From a virus: a DNA stretch of 64,000 bases. The notes beneath the pieces are model-generated. The model saw nothing but the letters and a program-made list of their open reading frames with translations. It was not told where the DNA came from and made no database searches. Both the position numbers and the translations under genes were made by a program. This document shows, piece by piece, positions 41,674-50,546 of the stretch. The stretch lies in IMG/VR virus record IMGVR_UViG_3300046787_000099, positions 47,974-111,973 of that record, one strand, 5' to 3'. Each line of letters opens with the position of its first letter. The first letter of the stretch is position 1.

Positions 41674-42345
41674 ATGGCAAGCAAATTAATCGGGATTGTG
41701 GGCTCAACTGGTACAGGTAAATCTACCTCTATCAAGCACCTAGATCCAAAGGAAACCTACATCATTAACGTAGCAAAGAAAGAGTTACCATTCAAAGGAG
41801 CAGACAAATTGTACAATGCTGAGAACAAGAACTACAAGGAGATTGATGATGCAAATGAGATCACTCGTTTGTTAAAGACTATCTCTGAGAAAGCTCCTCA
41901 CATTAAGAACATTGTGATTGAGGATTCAAACTACATCATGGGCTTTAACATTGTAGCTAAAGCAACTGAGGTTGGCTTCACTAAGTTTTCTATCATGGCA
42001 AGAGACATGGTTGAATTATTCAGAGAAGCTCGTAAATTGCGTGACGATTTGAAGGTGTTCTACTTTACACACCCAGAGACTATTGAAGAATCAGGTGAGG
42101 TGGTAGGATACAAGATCAAGACAGCAGGTAAATTGATCGATAATCAAATTGTATTAGAGGGTTTATTGACTATCTGTCTCTACACTTATGTGGATGAGAA
42201 CAAAGATGGTACATCTACCTATAACTTCGTAACCAATAGGTTTAAGAAGTACCCTGCTAAGAGTCCTGATGGTATGTTTGCAGACATCAAGATTCCTAAC
42301 AACTTACAAGAAGTAGCAAACAAAATAGACGAGTATTATAACTAA
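41674..42345 (+). CDS. P-loop ATPase, Sak4/AAA_24-like
   Basis: 223 aa. Walker A is GSTGTGKST (10-18), a likely Walker B is NIVIEDSNYIM (around 88-98), followed by KVFYFTHPETIEESGEVVGY and TAGKLIDNQIVLEGLLTICL. This order fits the RecA-like single-strand annealing ATPases (Sak4) and the AAA_24 family, which assist recombination together with an SSB. The next gene encodes the SSB-like protein, supporting the assignment. The gene has its own leader after a 33-nt gap. Confidence 0.8.
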   Translation: MASKLIGIVGSTGTGKSTSIKHLDPKETYIINVAKKELPFKGADKLYNAENKNYKEIDDANEITRLLKTISEKAPHIKNIVIEDSNYIMGFNIVAKATEVGFTKFSIMARDMVELFREARKLRDDLKVFYFTHPETIEESGEVVGYKIKTAGKLIDNQIVLEGLLTICLYTYVDENKDGTSTYNFVTNRFKKYPAKSPDGMFADIKIPNNLQEVANKIDEYYN

Positions 42346-42374
42346 TTTTTAACAACAAATAAAACAGAGAAATC

Positions 42375-43244
42375 ATGGCAGTAGGAGGAAACGTAAGAGA
42401 AAATCAAGGTACAACAACCGAGTTCAAGAAAAAGGTAGGTTACTTTGAAGCAGAGGTGGTTGCAATCAACCCAACATTAGAAGAGTATAAAGATCTTCTT
42501 GGTATTGAATTGAAGGAGGACAGCAAAGCAACTGAGTATTTATCAGTGAGCAGTGATGGTACATCTAAGGTACGTGTAGACGTATGGTTACAAGATGTAA
42601 AGGGAGGAGATAAGTTCAAGGTGGTATTCTTCTTGGAAGATGCTAAGAAGCAAAACAAAGACAAGACTAAGAAGCAGTATATCAACAACATTGGTATCAC
42701 TTCTTGGGCAGCTGATGAAGAGAACTTACCAACATGGTTTGTTAAACGTGACTATCGTGTAGCATACACAGGTGAGGCAGAGTTAATGGAGTTCTTCCGT
42801 AACTGGTTATCAGGTATTGATTTCATGGCTGACAGTGCTGAGCTTATGTTAGAGTGGAGGAAAGCTATTGCTGGAAACTTCAAGGAGTGGAAAGATGAGA
42901 TTGGTGGTAAATACACTAGAACAGTGGGTGTACTAGCAACAGTTAAGACTGTAGAAAAAGAAGATGGACCTGTGTCTTATCAATCTATCTACAGCAAAGC
43001 ATTCTTCCCAGGCTATGCCATCAAGCAGATGCGTCAAGTTGATTTCAATAACCAAGATGTTATTCGTCAATTGAAGTTCAAGCCTAGCAAAGAACTTAAG
43101 CCTTACGAACGTTTTGTTCTTAATGTAGTAGGTGAGTATGGATGTAAGGAGTATTATACATTCAAAGACTTACATGAATATGATCCAGCTACTAACCTAG
43201 TTGAATCAGATGCTTTCATCTCAGATGATGGAGGAGACTTTTAG
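42375..43244 (+). CDS. single-stranded DNA-binding-like protein
   Basis: 289 aa. The body is a beta-rich domain with aromatic and basic residues (SKVRVDVWLQDVKGGDKFKV) resembling OB-fold SSBs. The last residues DAFISDDGGDF end in the acidic tail plus Phe that SSBs and T7 gp2.5 use to recruit partners. It follows the Sak4-like ATPase and precedes the primase, which fits a replication role. A strong terminator lies downstream (43272-43309). OB fold not proven. Confidence 0.75.
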   Translation: MAVGGNVRENQGTTTEFKKKVGYFEAEVVAINPTLEEYKDLLGIELKEDSKATEYLSVSSDGTSKVRVDVWLQDVKGGDKFKVVFFLEDAKKQNKDKTKKQYINNIGITSWAADEENLPTWFVKRDYRVAYTGEAELMEFFRNWLSGIDFMADSAELMLEWRKAIAGNFKEWKDEIGGKYTRTVGVLATVKTVEKEDGPVSYQSIYSKAFFPGYAIKQMRQVDFNNQDVIRQLKFKPSKELKPYERFVLNVVGEYGCKEYYTFKDLHEYDPATNLVESDAFISDDGGDF

Positions 43245-43271
43245 TATTTCGTATTTCATTTTAATATCAGC

Positions 43272-43309
43272 AGAGCCCATCCTATCTTAGTTTGGGCTCT
43301 CTTTTTCTT
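43272..43309 (+). terminator. rho-independent terminator
   Basis: AGAGCCCA (43272-43279) pairs with TGGGCTCT (43293-43300), followed by CTTTTTCTT. It ends the SSB transcript; the primase start is 15 nt further on. Confidence 0.85.
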
Positions 43310-43323
43310 AAACCAACAACAAT

Positions 43324-44337
43324 ATGCCAATTAACGGAAGAATGAAGCTTATGCCTATCAATGCAGACAGCATATTGCAAAAGGTTAGTGAGTATGACAT
43401 ATTCAGGTATTACATGCCAAACAGTGATTGGAAGCCCAACCTTGTTACTTTCTCTCCATTTAGGAATGAGAAGACACCATCATTTATGATTGGTAACAAA
43501 CATGGTAGACTAACATTCATTGATTTTGGTGATACTAGTAAGAGAGGATCATGTTTTGACTTTGTTAGAATGATGTTCAACATCCCAGATTATCAGGATG
43601 CACTGAAGATGATTGACAGAGATTTTGGACTAGGACTCACTAGAGAAACTAATACCCAAGACTATAAGAAGATTGTCACTGAGTATAAACAACCAGTGAG
43701 AATGTCTAAAACTTACTCTAAAATCCAAGTTATTACTAAAAAGTTTACCAAGGAAGAATTAGCTTATTGGGCTCAGTATCAGATAGATATAGAGGACCTA
43801 AAGGCTAACAATGTCTACAGTTTGTCTAAAGTATATCTAAATAAGGAATTATTTCCTTCAAGTTTAGACGAACTTAGATTTGGTTATCTCTATGGTGATA
43901 AGTGGAAGATCTATCGACCTTATGCTAAGGATAAGCGTAGCAAATGGGTACCAAACAATGTACCTATAACAGCAATGGATGGTAAAGAAAACATCAAAGA
44001 GTGTGATGTAGCATTTATCAACAAGTCAAAGAAGGATTACATGGTGATGAAGAAACTATTCCCGTGCAGTTGTGCTGTACAGAATGAGGGCTTAGGTTGT
44101 TTCTCTCCTGAGAATGTTGAATATATCAAGAGCAACTCTGCTAGTCAGATTCTCAGTTTCGATAGTGACATCACAGGTGTAGAGAACTCACAACAAATCA
44201 CACAGTTATTCGGATTTGATTACTGTAATGTTCCCAGGAAGTATTTATCTGAGGGCATTAAAGATTGGGCAGACCTTGCTAGAGTGCATGGTTTGAAAGC
44301 AATTGAAGAGTATTTATTAGAAAAACAATTAATATAA
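43324..44337 (+). CDS. DnaG-like primase
   Basis: 337 aa. Residues 42-80 read FSPFRNEKTPSFMIGNKHGR...FIDFGDTSKRGSCFDFVRMM, the zinc-binding domain of DnaG (CPFHxEKTPSF, then FxCFxCGxxGxxxDF) but without the usual Cys/His ligands. The TOPRIM-like part is ILSFDSDITGVENSQQI (around 285-300), giving the DxD pair. It synthesises RNA primers for the phage fork. The leader has the ACAACAAT form used elsewhere here. The missing zinc ligands suggest either loss of zinc or a changed template contact. Confidence 0.85.
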   Translation: MPINGRMKLMPINADSILQKVSEYDIFRYYMPNSDWKPNLVTFSPFRNEKTPSFMIGNKHGRLTFIDFGDTSKRGSCFDFVRMMFNIPDYQDALKMIDRDFGLGLTRETNTQDYKKIVTEYKQPVRMSKTYSKIQVITKKFTKEELAYWAQYQIDIEDLKANNVYSLSKVYLNKELFPSSLDELRFGYLYGDKWKIYRPYAKDKRSKWVPNNVPITAMDGKENIKECDVAFINKSKKDYMVMKKLFPCSCAVQNEGLGCFSPENVEYIKSNSASQILSFDSDITGVENSQQITQLFGFDYCNVPRKYLSEGIKDWADLARVHGLKAIEEYLLEKQLI

Positions 44338-44349
44338 ACAATCAAAATT

Positions 44350-44712
44350 ATGGGACGTTATTATTCAGGAGACATCGAAGGCAAGTTCTGGTTCGGTGTG
44401 CAAAGCTCATTAGTAGCAAGTGAAAGATTTGGATGCACTGAAAGTGATCCAAGCTATGTAGATTATTATGTAGAAGAGGATCGATTACCTAAAATCAACG
44501 AGGAACTAAAGAACATTGAAGACAAGATGGGAGACCAATTTGGCAAGTATCAAGAGTTCTTTGGTAGAGTAATGGGTTACAATGATCAAATGATGATAGA
44601 TGCAGGACTAGATATCAAGTTTCTAGAGGACTATGCAGATCATGGATTTGGTGTAAAATTAAGAGATTGTATCATCGAGCAAGGTTATTGCTCATTCACA
44701 GCAGAATTATGA
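44350..44712 (+). CDS. 120-aa acidic protein, unknown
   Basis: MGRYYSGDIEGKFWFGVQSS leads into a helical acidic protein ending CSFTAEL. The MGRYYxGDIEGKFWF opening is one I recall from small Bacteroidota phage proteins. Leader AAACAATCAAAATT is A-rich, 12 nt after the primase stop. Role unknown. Confidence 0.7.
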   Translation: MGRYYSGDIEGKFWFGVQSSLVASERFGCTESDPSYVDYYVEEDRLPKINEELKNIEDKMGDQFGKYQEFFGRVMGYNDQMMIDAGLDIKFLEDYADHGFGVKLRDCIIEQGYCSFTAEL

Positions 44713-44969
44713 TAGTTAAGAAACCAGAAGATTTAGAAAGGTATTGGAACCGCAAAGCACAATTTGTGCTACAAGGTAAAACAATTGAAAAGGTGTTTTA
44801 CATGAGTGAAACAGAAGCTGATGAATGGGGATGGGGTAGCAGACCAATTGTTATGGTATTAAGTGATGGTACAGAACTTATTGTATCAGCAGATGATGAA
44901 GGTAACGATGGTGGATCATTGTTCTATGCAAACAAAGAAGAATTAGATGGAGTTTTACCAACACTATAA
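44709..44969 (+). CDS. 86-aa acidic protein, unknown
   Basis: ATG 44709 (MIVKKPEDLERYWNRKAQFV) overlaps the previous stop by ATGA; the longer frame from 44667 lies in the preceding gene. A short beta domain is visible (KTIEKVFYMSETEADEWGWG, RPIVMVLSDGTELIVSADDE). The stop shares a base with the next ATG. Not recognised. Confidence 0.7.
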   Translation: MIVKKPEDLERYWNRKAQFVLQGKTIEKVFYMSETEADEWGWGSRPIVMVLSDGTELIVSADDEGNDGGSLFYANKEELDGVLPTL

Positions 44970-45142
44970 TGGATCCAGAATTAAGAGCAGCAGTATTAGA
45001 GGATCTTGTGTATCAGATACAACAAGAGACTGAGTGGTTATCAACCACAGAAGGAGATGAGATTGAATGCATAGGTATTGAGAACTTAGAAGGTATTATT
45101 AGAAACGTTTTTGGAATTACATTAAACATATCACAATCATGA
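44969..45142 (+). CDS. 57-aa acidic protein, unknown
   Basis: ATG 44969 (MDPELRAAVLEDLVYQIQQE), fused to the previous stop (TAATG) and overlapping the next start by ATGA. Acidic and helical, ending GITLNISQS. It fills what would otherwise be a 170-nt gap in a tightly packed operon, which supports it as a gene. Confidence 0.65.
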   Translation: MDPELRAAVLEDLVYQIQQETEWLSTTEGDEIECIGIENLEGIIRNVFGITLNISQS

Positions 45143-45999
45143 AAAGACCAGAGTATAACACAACAAGAGAAGGATTATTACGTGCTGATATCCCAGCACA
45201 AACACGTACTTACAAGCCTGTATCTCACGAGCAGATGATGGATGTCACACTAGAGGGTATACACAGATCAGGATTCAAATTGGATCAAGAGATGTATCTA
45301 TCATCTAATGACCACCAGATTGCAACAGGTAGATATACTATCAGCAACGTAGCAGATAGTGAGATGCAGTTACAGATTGGTTGGCAGAATAGCTACAACA
45401 AGCAAGTGAGCTTGAAGTTTGCTATTGGTGTACACATTATGATTTGCTCTAATGGTTGCGTGTCAGGTGACATGGGTACATTCAAACGTAAGCACACAGG
45501 TGATGTACAAGAGTATACACCACAATCTATCATGGAGTATATCAAGACAGCAGGTGATAGCTTCAGACAGATTCAATCTGAACGTGAGGCTATGAAGAAC
45601 ATCGAGCTATCTAAGAGACAGAAAGGTGAATTGATCGGACGTATGATTGTAGAAGAAGGATTTATCAGCTCTAGTGAGTTGAATATCATTCGTAAGGAAA
45701 TACAAAAGCCTACACACGATTACAATGCACAAGACTCTCTATGGGAATTGTATCAGTATACAACATTTGCAATGAAAGAAACACATCCAGCTAATTGGAT
45801 GACTGATCACATATCAGCACACTCTTTCTTTGTAGGTGTGAATGGTGAGTTAGTAACAAACTCAGGAGTAGTTGTTCCAGATGATTTGTTCTTTCAACAA
45901 GACTTTAGCTCACAGTTACGTCACAATGGTGATCAAATGACAGCACATTCGAATCTAACAGGAATTAGAACGTTCAACAATTACGATTTAGTATTATGA
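45139..45999 (+). CDS. DUF932-like protein
   Basis: 286 aa. The central block IGWQNSYNKQVSLKFAIGVH followed by MICSNGCVSGD (about 99-115) is the signature of the DUF932 phage/plasmid family (SxxxxxxxxxxGxxVxVCxNGxxxG). The family's role is unknown; these proteins are common on mobile elements near replication and recombination genes. The C-terminal half is helical. It overlaps the next gene by ATGA. Confidence 0.8.
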   Translation: MKRPEYNTTREGLLRADIPAQTRTYKPVSHEQMMDVTLEGIHRSGFKLDQEMYLSSNDHQIATGRYTISNVADSEMQLQIGWQNSYNKQVSLKFAIGVHIMICSNGCVSGDMGTFKRKHTGDVQEYTPQSIMEYIKTAGDSFRQIQSEREAMKNIELSKRQKGELIGRMIVEEGFISSSELNIIRKEIQKPTHDYNAQDSLWELYQYTTFAMKETHPANWMTDHISAHSFFVGVNGELVTNSGVVVPDDLFFQQDFSSQLRHNGDQMTAHSNLTGIRTFNNYDLVL

Positions 46000-46715
46000 T
46001 TTGGGAAAAGTTTGCAGATTTCTTTCACGAGAGTTGGCATGAGAAGATGAAACCTTTCATTGAAAGTGAAGAGTGTGACAAGATATATGCATTCTTAAAG
46101 TCAGAGAGTAAGAGGGGCAAGAGAATTGCTCCTCTCTCTCACAATGTCTTTAGATGCTTTAAAGAAACACCACTCAATGAAGTGAAGGTTATTATTGTAG
46201 GTATGTGTCCTTATCACACATTCACCTATGAAGGAGCTCCTGTAGCTGATGGACTTGTAATGGGCTGTTCTGTAACAGGAAAGCTACAACCAACACTAGA
46301 GCAGTTCTATGGAGGTATAGAGAAAGAGTTGTACAATGGACTATGTATAGCTTGTGAGAAACCAGCAGACGTAAGTTATCTGGCTCACCAAGGTGTATTG
46401 ATGTTCAACGCAGCCCTTACTACAGAGATGAACAAAGCAGGCTCTCATTTAGAACTATGGGAACCATTTGTGAAGTATCTGTTTGAAGAAGTGTTTGCTT
46501 ATTCAGGCATCCCTTTGATATTCTTAGGTAAAGAAGCTTACAAGACACGTAAGTATCTAACAGGATTTGATTGGTCTTTCCCAGTCAGCCATCCAGCATC
46601 AGCTTCTTACAAGAATACAGAATGGGATACAGAAGGAGTGTTCACACAGGTTAATACAATTATCAAACAAAACAATGGATTTGAGATCAATTGGTTAAAC
46701 AAGACAGAGATATGA
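45996..46715 (+). CDS. uracil-DNA glycosylase-like protein with changed active site
   Basis: 239 aa, normal length for family 1 UDG. The catalytic motif GQDPYH is replaced by GMCPYH (69-74), so the water-activating Asp is Cys71. Other motifs are close to normal: LMFNAALTTEMNKAGSH (135-151), LIFLGKEAYK (175-183) and SHPASAS (198-204), with His199 retained. Family members excise uracil from DNA. Loss of Asp usually cuts activity greatly, so this protein may bind without cleaving or have another role. UDG genes are typical of crAss-like phages. Confidence 0.85.
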   Translation: MIWEKFADFFHESWHEKMKPFIESEECDKIYAFLKSESKRGKRIAPLSHNVFRCFKETPLNEVKVIIVGMCPYHTFTYEGAPVADGLVMGCSVTGKLQPTLEQFYGGIEKELYNGLCIACEKPADVSYLAHQGVLMFNAALTTEMNKAGSHLELWEPFVKYLFEEVFAYSGIPLIFLGKEAYKTRKYLTGFDWSFPVSHPASASYKNTEWDTEGVFTQVNTIIKQNNGFEINWLNKTEI

Positions 46716-46909
46716 ACGTAACAGTAAATATTCTAGAATTAGCTAGTGAACTAGCACAAGCAGACTTAGAATTGCACATGAAGTTTGGTGCAATGTATAA
46801 AGATGATGGATCAGTAATGACTTACACAGATGAGGCACAAGATGAGTTTAATGAATTGTATGATAAATACTATTCAATTATAGAATCATGCCAAATCACA
46901 GACAACTAA
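46712..46909 (+). CDS. 65-aa acidic helical protein, unknown
   Basis: ATG 46712 (MNVTVNILELASELAQADLE) overlaps the glycosylase stop by ATGA; the earlier start would be a TTG. Mostly one helix pair, ending in an acidic tail ITDN. Coupling to the glycosylase gene suggests joint expression. Unknown role. Confidence 0.65.
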   Translation: MNVTVNILELASELAQADLELHMKFGAMYKDDGSVMTYTDEAQDEFNELYDKYYSIIESCQITDN

Positions 46910-46913
46910 TATT

Positions 46914-47258
46914 ATGACACATTTTTTGCATAAGAATACAGCTCTAAGACAAGAGTGTATTCAATCTATTGAAGATTCATTAAAGACAATGGAAAACCAG
47001 CAGTGCTGCTTAATTGATCCAGCACTTGATCCTGAAGAAGATGATATCTATTGGGATTTACCACTAGTAGTACACTTTGGTAAATGGGAGTATGGTGTAG
47101 AGTATGCTATTACTAATGTTAGACTAGAGAACGAAAGCGTGTGGTTTAATGGTCACACTCCTGAAACTGGTGATGAGTACAGTTTTGCTCCAAGTGAGTT
47201 AGACATGTGGGCATTGTCTCAAGTAGCAGATACATTAATAGAACTTAAAAACAAGTAA
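46914..47258 (+). CDS. 114-aa acidic protein, unknown
   Basis: MTHFLHKNTALRQECIQSIE, followed by a beta region (LPLVVHFGKWEYGVEYAITN) and a helix at the end (MWALSQVADTLIELKNK). Acidic overall (DPALDPEEDDIYWD). It starts 4 nt after the previous stop. Not recognised. Confidence 0.65.
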   Translation: MTHFLHKNTALRQECIQSIEDSLKTMENQQCCLIDPALDPEEDDIYWDLPLVVHFGKWEYGVEYAITNVRLENESVWFNGHTPETGDEYSFAPSELDMWALSQVADTLIELKNK

Positions 47259-47259
47259 G

Positions 47260-47529
47260 ATGAAAGAATTTGATTATTACATGGAAGAAAAAGCAAGTGT
47301 TTGGTATAGAACATTCTTTACCATCAAAGCTGAAACAGAAGAAGAAGCAAGAGAGAAAGCAAAGAAGTTTGTATTACGTGGAGATCATCATGATTACTCA
47401 TGGCATGAAATGGACGATACAGTAGAGCTATTACCTGTACATCAGAACTGTGATCAACCAACAGCAGAGTTACGTGAACAAACTACTGGAGATATAATTT
47501 GGGACAATGGAGGCAGCCACAATGAATAA
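47260..47529 (+). CDS. 89-aa acidic protein, unknown
   Basis: MKEFDYYMEEKASVWYRTFF with TIKAETEEEAREKAKKFVLR, a strand-turn-helix pattern also found in small phage proteins with the SEEEAREKA helix. His/Asp-rich C-terminus. Overlaps the next gene by 8 nt. Function unknown. Confidence 0.65.
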   Translation: MKEFDYYMEEKASVWYRTFFTIKAETEEEAREKAKKFVLRGDHHDYSWHEMDDTVELLPVHQNCDQPTAELREQTTGDIIWDNGGSHNE

Positions 47530-47866
47530 ATACCACATCAAATCCTTTCATGATATAGCTGAAGACTCTTACCAATATGGTATGGGTAAGATGGTAAACT
47601 ATTATGAAATGGAAAGTATCATTGAAGCAGATGAAGCACTTGATGCTCTTGAGCAATATGGTAAGAAAATATTGTTCTATGATTACGATGGATATGAAAT
47701 CAATACAGACAATGATGTCCTATCTTATGATGTTCTAGTAAATGAGCACTATGAAGAAGCAACAGCTGATGAAATCACATGTTGGAAAGATGGTAGGTTA
47801 AAGTTGTATAATGATCATATTACATTCCAGATTAGCTTAATGCAACCAATTACAAACCTAAAATAA
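47522..47866 (+). CDS. 114-aa acidic protein, unknown
   Basis: ATG 47522 (MNKYHIKSFHDIAEDSYQYG), with an alternative ATG 15 nt upstream at 47507. It has the same strand-turn-helix style (MESIIEADEALDALEQYGKK) as its neighbour, so the two may be distant relatives. Acidic; ends ISLMQPITNLK. Role unknown. Confidence 0.65.
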   Translation: MNKYHIKSFHDIAEDSYQYGMGKMVNYYEMESIIEADEALDALEQYGKKILFYDYDGYEINTDNDVLSYDVLVNEHYEEATADEITCWKDGRLKLYNDHITFQISLMQPITNLK

Positions 47867-47883
47867 AGTTGTATATTTACAAC

Positions 47884-48303
47884 ATGGCAACACGCATACA
47901 AAAGAAAATACCCGTAAAGAAGTCTAGAGTAGCAAAGACTCGTAACAATGGAACAATGAGTGAAGCAGCCTTCTGGTCATTTATCAGAAGTGCTCTTCGT
48001 CAGAAGTCTAGATGGTGGAAGCCAATAGCTGAATGCAAGGCTAGAGCAAAGCGTCCTTACAAGGGACCTTTGAAGAGGCAGAAGTTTGAATACCAATGTA
48101 ATCAATGTAAGGAATGGTATCCTGAGAAGAAGATTAATGTTGACCACATCAATCCAGCAGGAAGCTTGAACAATGGATCAGATCTAGCAGGTTTCATTGA
48201 GAGATTGTTTTGTGAAATAGACAACCTACAAACACTTTGTATCAACTGTCATGACAGAAAGACTAAAGCAGAAAAAGATGTCGGAAAAACAAGTAGAAGT
48301 TAG
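47884..48303 (+). CDS. HNH endonuclease
   Basis: 139 aa from ATG 47884 (MATRIQKKIPVKKSRVAKTR). A CNQCKEWYPEKKINVDHINP zinc-HNH core (about 73-92) with LQTLCINCHDRKT (about 116-128) gives the two CxxC pairs, the DH dyad, the Asn and the C-terminal His. The N-terminal 50 residues are basic. HNH nucleases nick or cut DNA; phage copies act in packaging, recombination or homing. It is followed with a 26-nt overlap by an unrelated small gene. Confidence 0.85.
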   Translation: MATRIQKKIPVKKSRVAKTRNNGTMSEAAFWSFIRSALRQKSRWWKPIAECKARAKRPYKGPLKRQKFEYQCNQCKEWYPEKKINVDHINPAGSLNNGSDLAGFIERLFCEIDNLQTLCINCHDRKTKAEKDVGKTSRS

Positions 48304-48544
48304 TATTGAGAGAAAGCCTTCCATTGTGGAGGTTTGGTATGAGGGTGCTGTGACATACGATGGAGAAGAACATAAGTTCTGGCTCATCGATCCACAAACA
48401 CCAGATCCAGCAGGAAACGTGTATGAGATTGAGGTGAGATGGTTCTTTAAGAGAGTTCCTATGGAGATTAGAAGAATGAATGATCAAATCATTCAGCAGT
48501 ATTTAGAGATGCGTAGTGAATCAAAAGCAAAAAACGATGATTAA
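48278..48544 (+). CDS. 88-aa protein, unknown
   Basis: ATG 48278 (MSEKQVEVSIERKPSIVEVW); an earlier ATG at 48251 lies deeper inside the HNH gene. The body is beta-rich with aromatic residues (YEGAVTYDGEEHKFWLIDPQ) and a helical C-terminus. Not recognised; probably co-translated with the next gene. Confidence 0.65.
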   Translation: MSEKQVEVSIERKPSIVEVWYEGAVTYDGEEHKFWLIDPQTPDPAGNVYEIEVRWFFKRVPMEIRRMNDQIIQQYLEMRSESKAKNDD

Positions 48545-49622
48545 AGGAGAAGTTAAAACAGAAGCACAGTATAGAGCTATCGTAATGGATAGCTCTTCTA
48601 GTCTAAAGGAGTTTTCCTTAGACAGAAAGAAGTATCACCGAAAGTATATACTGGGTGAGAAGATTGAAGACTCAGAGAACCAAGCAGCATTGATGGGTAG
48701 ATTAGTAGAAACAATACTAATGGAACCATATTTGTTTGATGATAAGTTCTTCATGTCCGTATGCCAAGGACCACCAACAGGATTGATGTTGGAGTTTGTT
48801 GAAGCATTGTATAGACATACAAAGGAAGCAACAGATGAGTTTGGTGAGGTGAGTAGAAGCTTTGAGGAGATATCCAGAGATGCTTATACAGACTCAGGAT
48901 TCAAGATTAAATATGAGGCTGTGATGACCAAGTTTATGGGATCAGAAGCTGAAGTGTTCTATCAAGAGATTCGTGAGGTGAGAGCCAAAGGACTTAGTGT
49001 TGTTACAACTAAAGATGTTACACACGCTGAGCGTATTGTAGAAGAGTTAAGAAACAACTCTGTAACTGCACACATTGTTAATACAACTAACAGTGCACGT
49101 TATCAGGTGTTCAACCAGTTCCAGATTGAGGGTTATGATGTATTAAATCATCAGTTCAAGAGTATGATGGATAAGATCATCGTAGATCATGAAACAAAGA
49201 TTATTACAATCTATGACTTAAAATGTACATGGAATGTTGAAAATTTCTACGAAGAGTATTATCTTAAGAGAAGAAGTTATATTCAAGCATTATTATACTA
49301 TGCAGCTATCTACAAGAATACAGATGTTCTAGGATTTGATGCAAGCGATTACCACGTAGAGCCACCTAAGTTCATTGTGTGTGACTCTACCAACTATTAC
49401 AATCCTTTACTATATACATTGGATTGGGAAGACTTGAAAGATGCACGTAATGGTTTTACACACAAGGGTAGAGAGTATCCAGGTGTAGATAAAATCATTC
49501 AAGATCTTAAGTGGGCAATTGAGAATGATGTATGGAATATATCCAGAACAAATTCTATTAACAACGGAGTAGTATCCATTAAAACATGTAAAGTAGATGA
49601 GCGTAAAGAAGACAATCACTAG
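48537..49622 (+). CDS. PD-(D/E)XK exonuclease (RecB/Cas4-like)
   Basis: 361 aa from ATG 48537. Motifs of the PD-(D/E)XK fold appear in order: MGRLVETILMEPYLF (about 52-66, like GxxxHxLLLEP but without the His), MMDKIIVDHETKIITIYDLK (around 220-240, with D and D-x-K), and RRSYIQALLYYA (around 255-266, the QxxxY motif). crAss-like phages carry such a nuclease in the replication block. It probably degrades one strand in recombination with the Sak4-like ATPase and SSB. Confidence 0.85.
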   Translation: MIKGEVKTEAQYRAIVMDSSSSLKEFSLDRKKYHRKYILGEKIEDSENQAALMGRLVETILMEPYLFDDKFFMSVCQGPPTGLMLEFVEALYRHTKEATDEFGEVSRSFEEISRDAYTDSGFKIKYEAVMTKFMGSEAEVFYQEIREVRAKGLSVVTTKDVTHAERIVEELRNNSVTAHIVNTTNSARYQVFNQFQIEGYDVLNHQFKSMMDKIIVDHETKIITIYDLKCTWNVENFYEEYYLKRRSYIQALLYYAAIYKNTDVLGFDASDYHVEPPKFIVCDSTNYYNPLLYTLDWEDLKDARNGFTHKGREYPGVDKIIQDLKWAIENDVWNISRTNSINNGVVSIKTCKVDERKEDNH

Positions 49623-49629
49623 TATATTC

Positions 49630-50154
49630 ATGGTTCCTACACTCAAGATCAATAGAGAGAAGCTTATTGAGAATGGATATATCAATGGTTATATGTCTGA
49701 TTCAAGGAGAGATGTGCAGCATAGAAATGCTGTATATCTTCTCTTTAAACCAGAGAACCTAGATAAGTTCAGAGAGTTTCTTGATAATGAGTATGAGAGA
49801 ACTACATACATACTAGATGATTATGATTATGAGGATGGATATGTTGTAGTGGTATATCAACTTAATCCTATGTGGAAGGAAGACTTTATGCTAGTCAGAG
49901 AGGGAATGTATTCTCGCACCTCTGAAGAGTTCCAGAAAGACTTTGCCAAAGTGATTAAGATTGTAAAGAATGGACTACACAGAGATGAGATAAGTCTTCA
50001 GTATAGAATATTCAAGAAGACAGAAGATCTCAAACAGTATTGGGAAGACAGACTAGATATTGTCTTTACAGATGATATGGAAGTGTGGGATGGATTTGAT
50101 TCCACTAGAGAAACATTAGATTTAGACACAGTTAAACAAGAACAATTAGCATGA
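49630..50154 (+). CDS. 174-aa protein, unknown
   Basis: ATG 49630 (MVPTLKINREKLIENGYING), 8 nt after the nuclease stop. Acidic, with a beta-like centre (YEDGYVVVVYQLNPMWKEDF) and a helical C-terminus. The KIV-NGL and YRIFKKTEDLKQYWEDRLDI parts are helical. Not recognised; context suggests a recombination accessory role. Confidence 0.65.
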   Translation: MVPTLKINREKLIENGYINGYMSDSRRDVQHRNAVYLLFKPENLDKFREFLDNEYERTTYILDDYDYEDGYVVVVYQLNPMWKEDFMLVREGMYSRTSEEFQKDFAKVIKIVKNGLHRDEISLQYRIFKKTEDLKQYWEDRLDIVFTDDMEVWDGFDSTRETLDLDTVKQEQLA

Positions 50155-50546
50155 ATGCACTAGAATTATTACAGGAGAACCCTGATGCAGCAAAGATCAT
50201 CAAAGACTATTATGTTGATCTTATGCTCAATTCATTAGATGAAAGTTTACTACCAGAAAACTTTAAGGATTTCCTTAGAGAGCAGGGAATAGATGATGAG
50301 AAGGTAGCACAAATGATGGAAGTTAATCCTCGCAACGTATACGATGTACTAGATGATAATGGTTTTATCATCAGCATGAATTGGGATATGGCTTTCAACA
50401 AGTTCTCCTATCACATCAATGATGGTCAGTACAATAAACATTATGACACTCGTAAAGAGGCAGAGAATGCAGCAGTAGCTGTTGCTATTCGTAGATTACA
50501 AGACAAGATCAATCCACAACCAAGTGCAGAATTACATGAAGACTGA
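50151..50546 (+). CDS. 131-aa acidic protein, unknown
   Basis: MNALELLQENPDAAKIIKDY, ATGA-coupled to the previous gene. Mostly helical, with DDNGFIISMNWDMAFNKFSY in the middle and a DTRKEAENAAVAVAIRRLQD helix at the end, a pattern reminiscent of phage small-acidic proteins whose C-terminal helix starts TRxEAxxAAxxxAxxxL. Role unknown. Confidence 0.65.
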   Translation: MNALELLQENPDAAKIIKDYYVDLMLNSLDESLLPENFKDFLREQGIDDEKVAQMMEVNPRNVYDVLDDNGFIISMNWDMAFNKFSYHINDGQYNKHYDTRKEAENAAVAVAIRRLQDKINPQPSAELHED

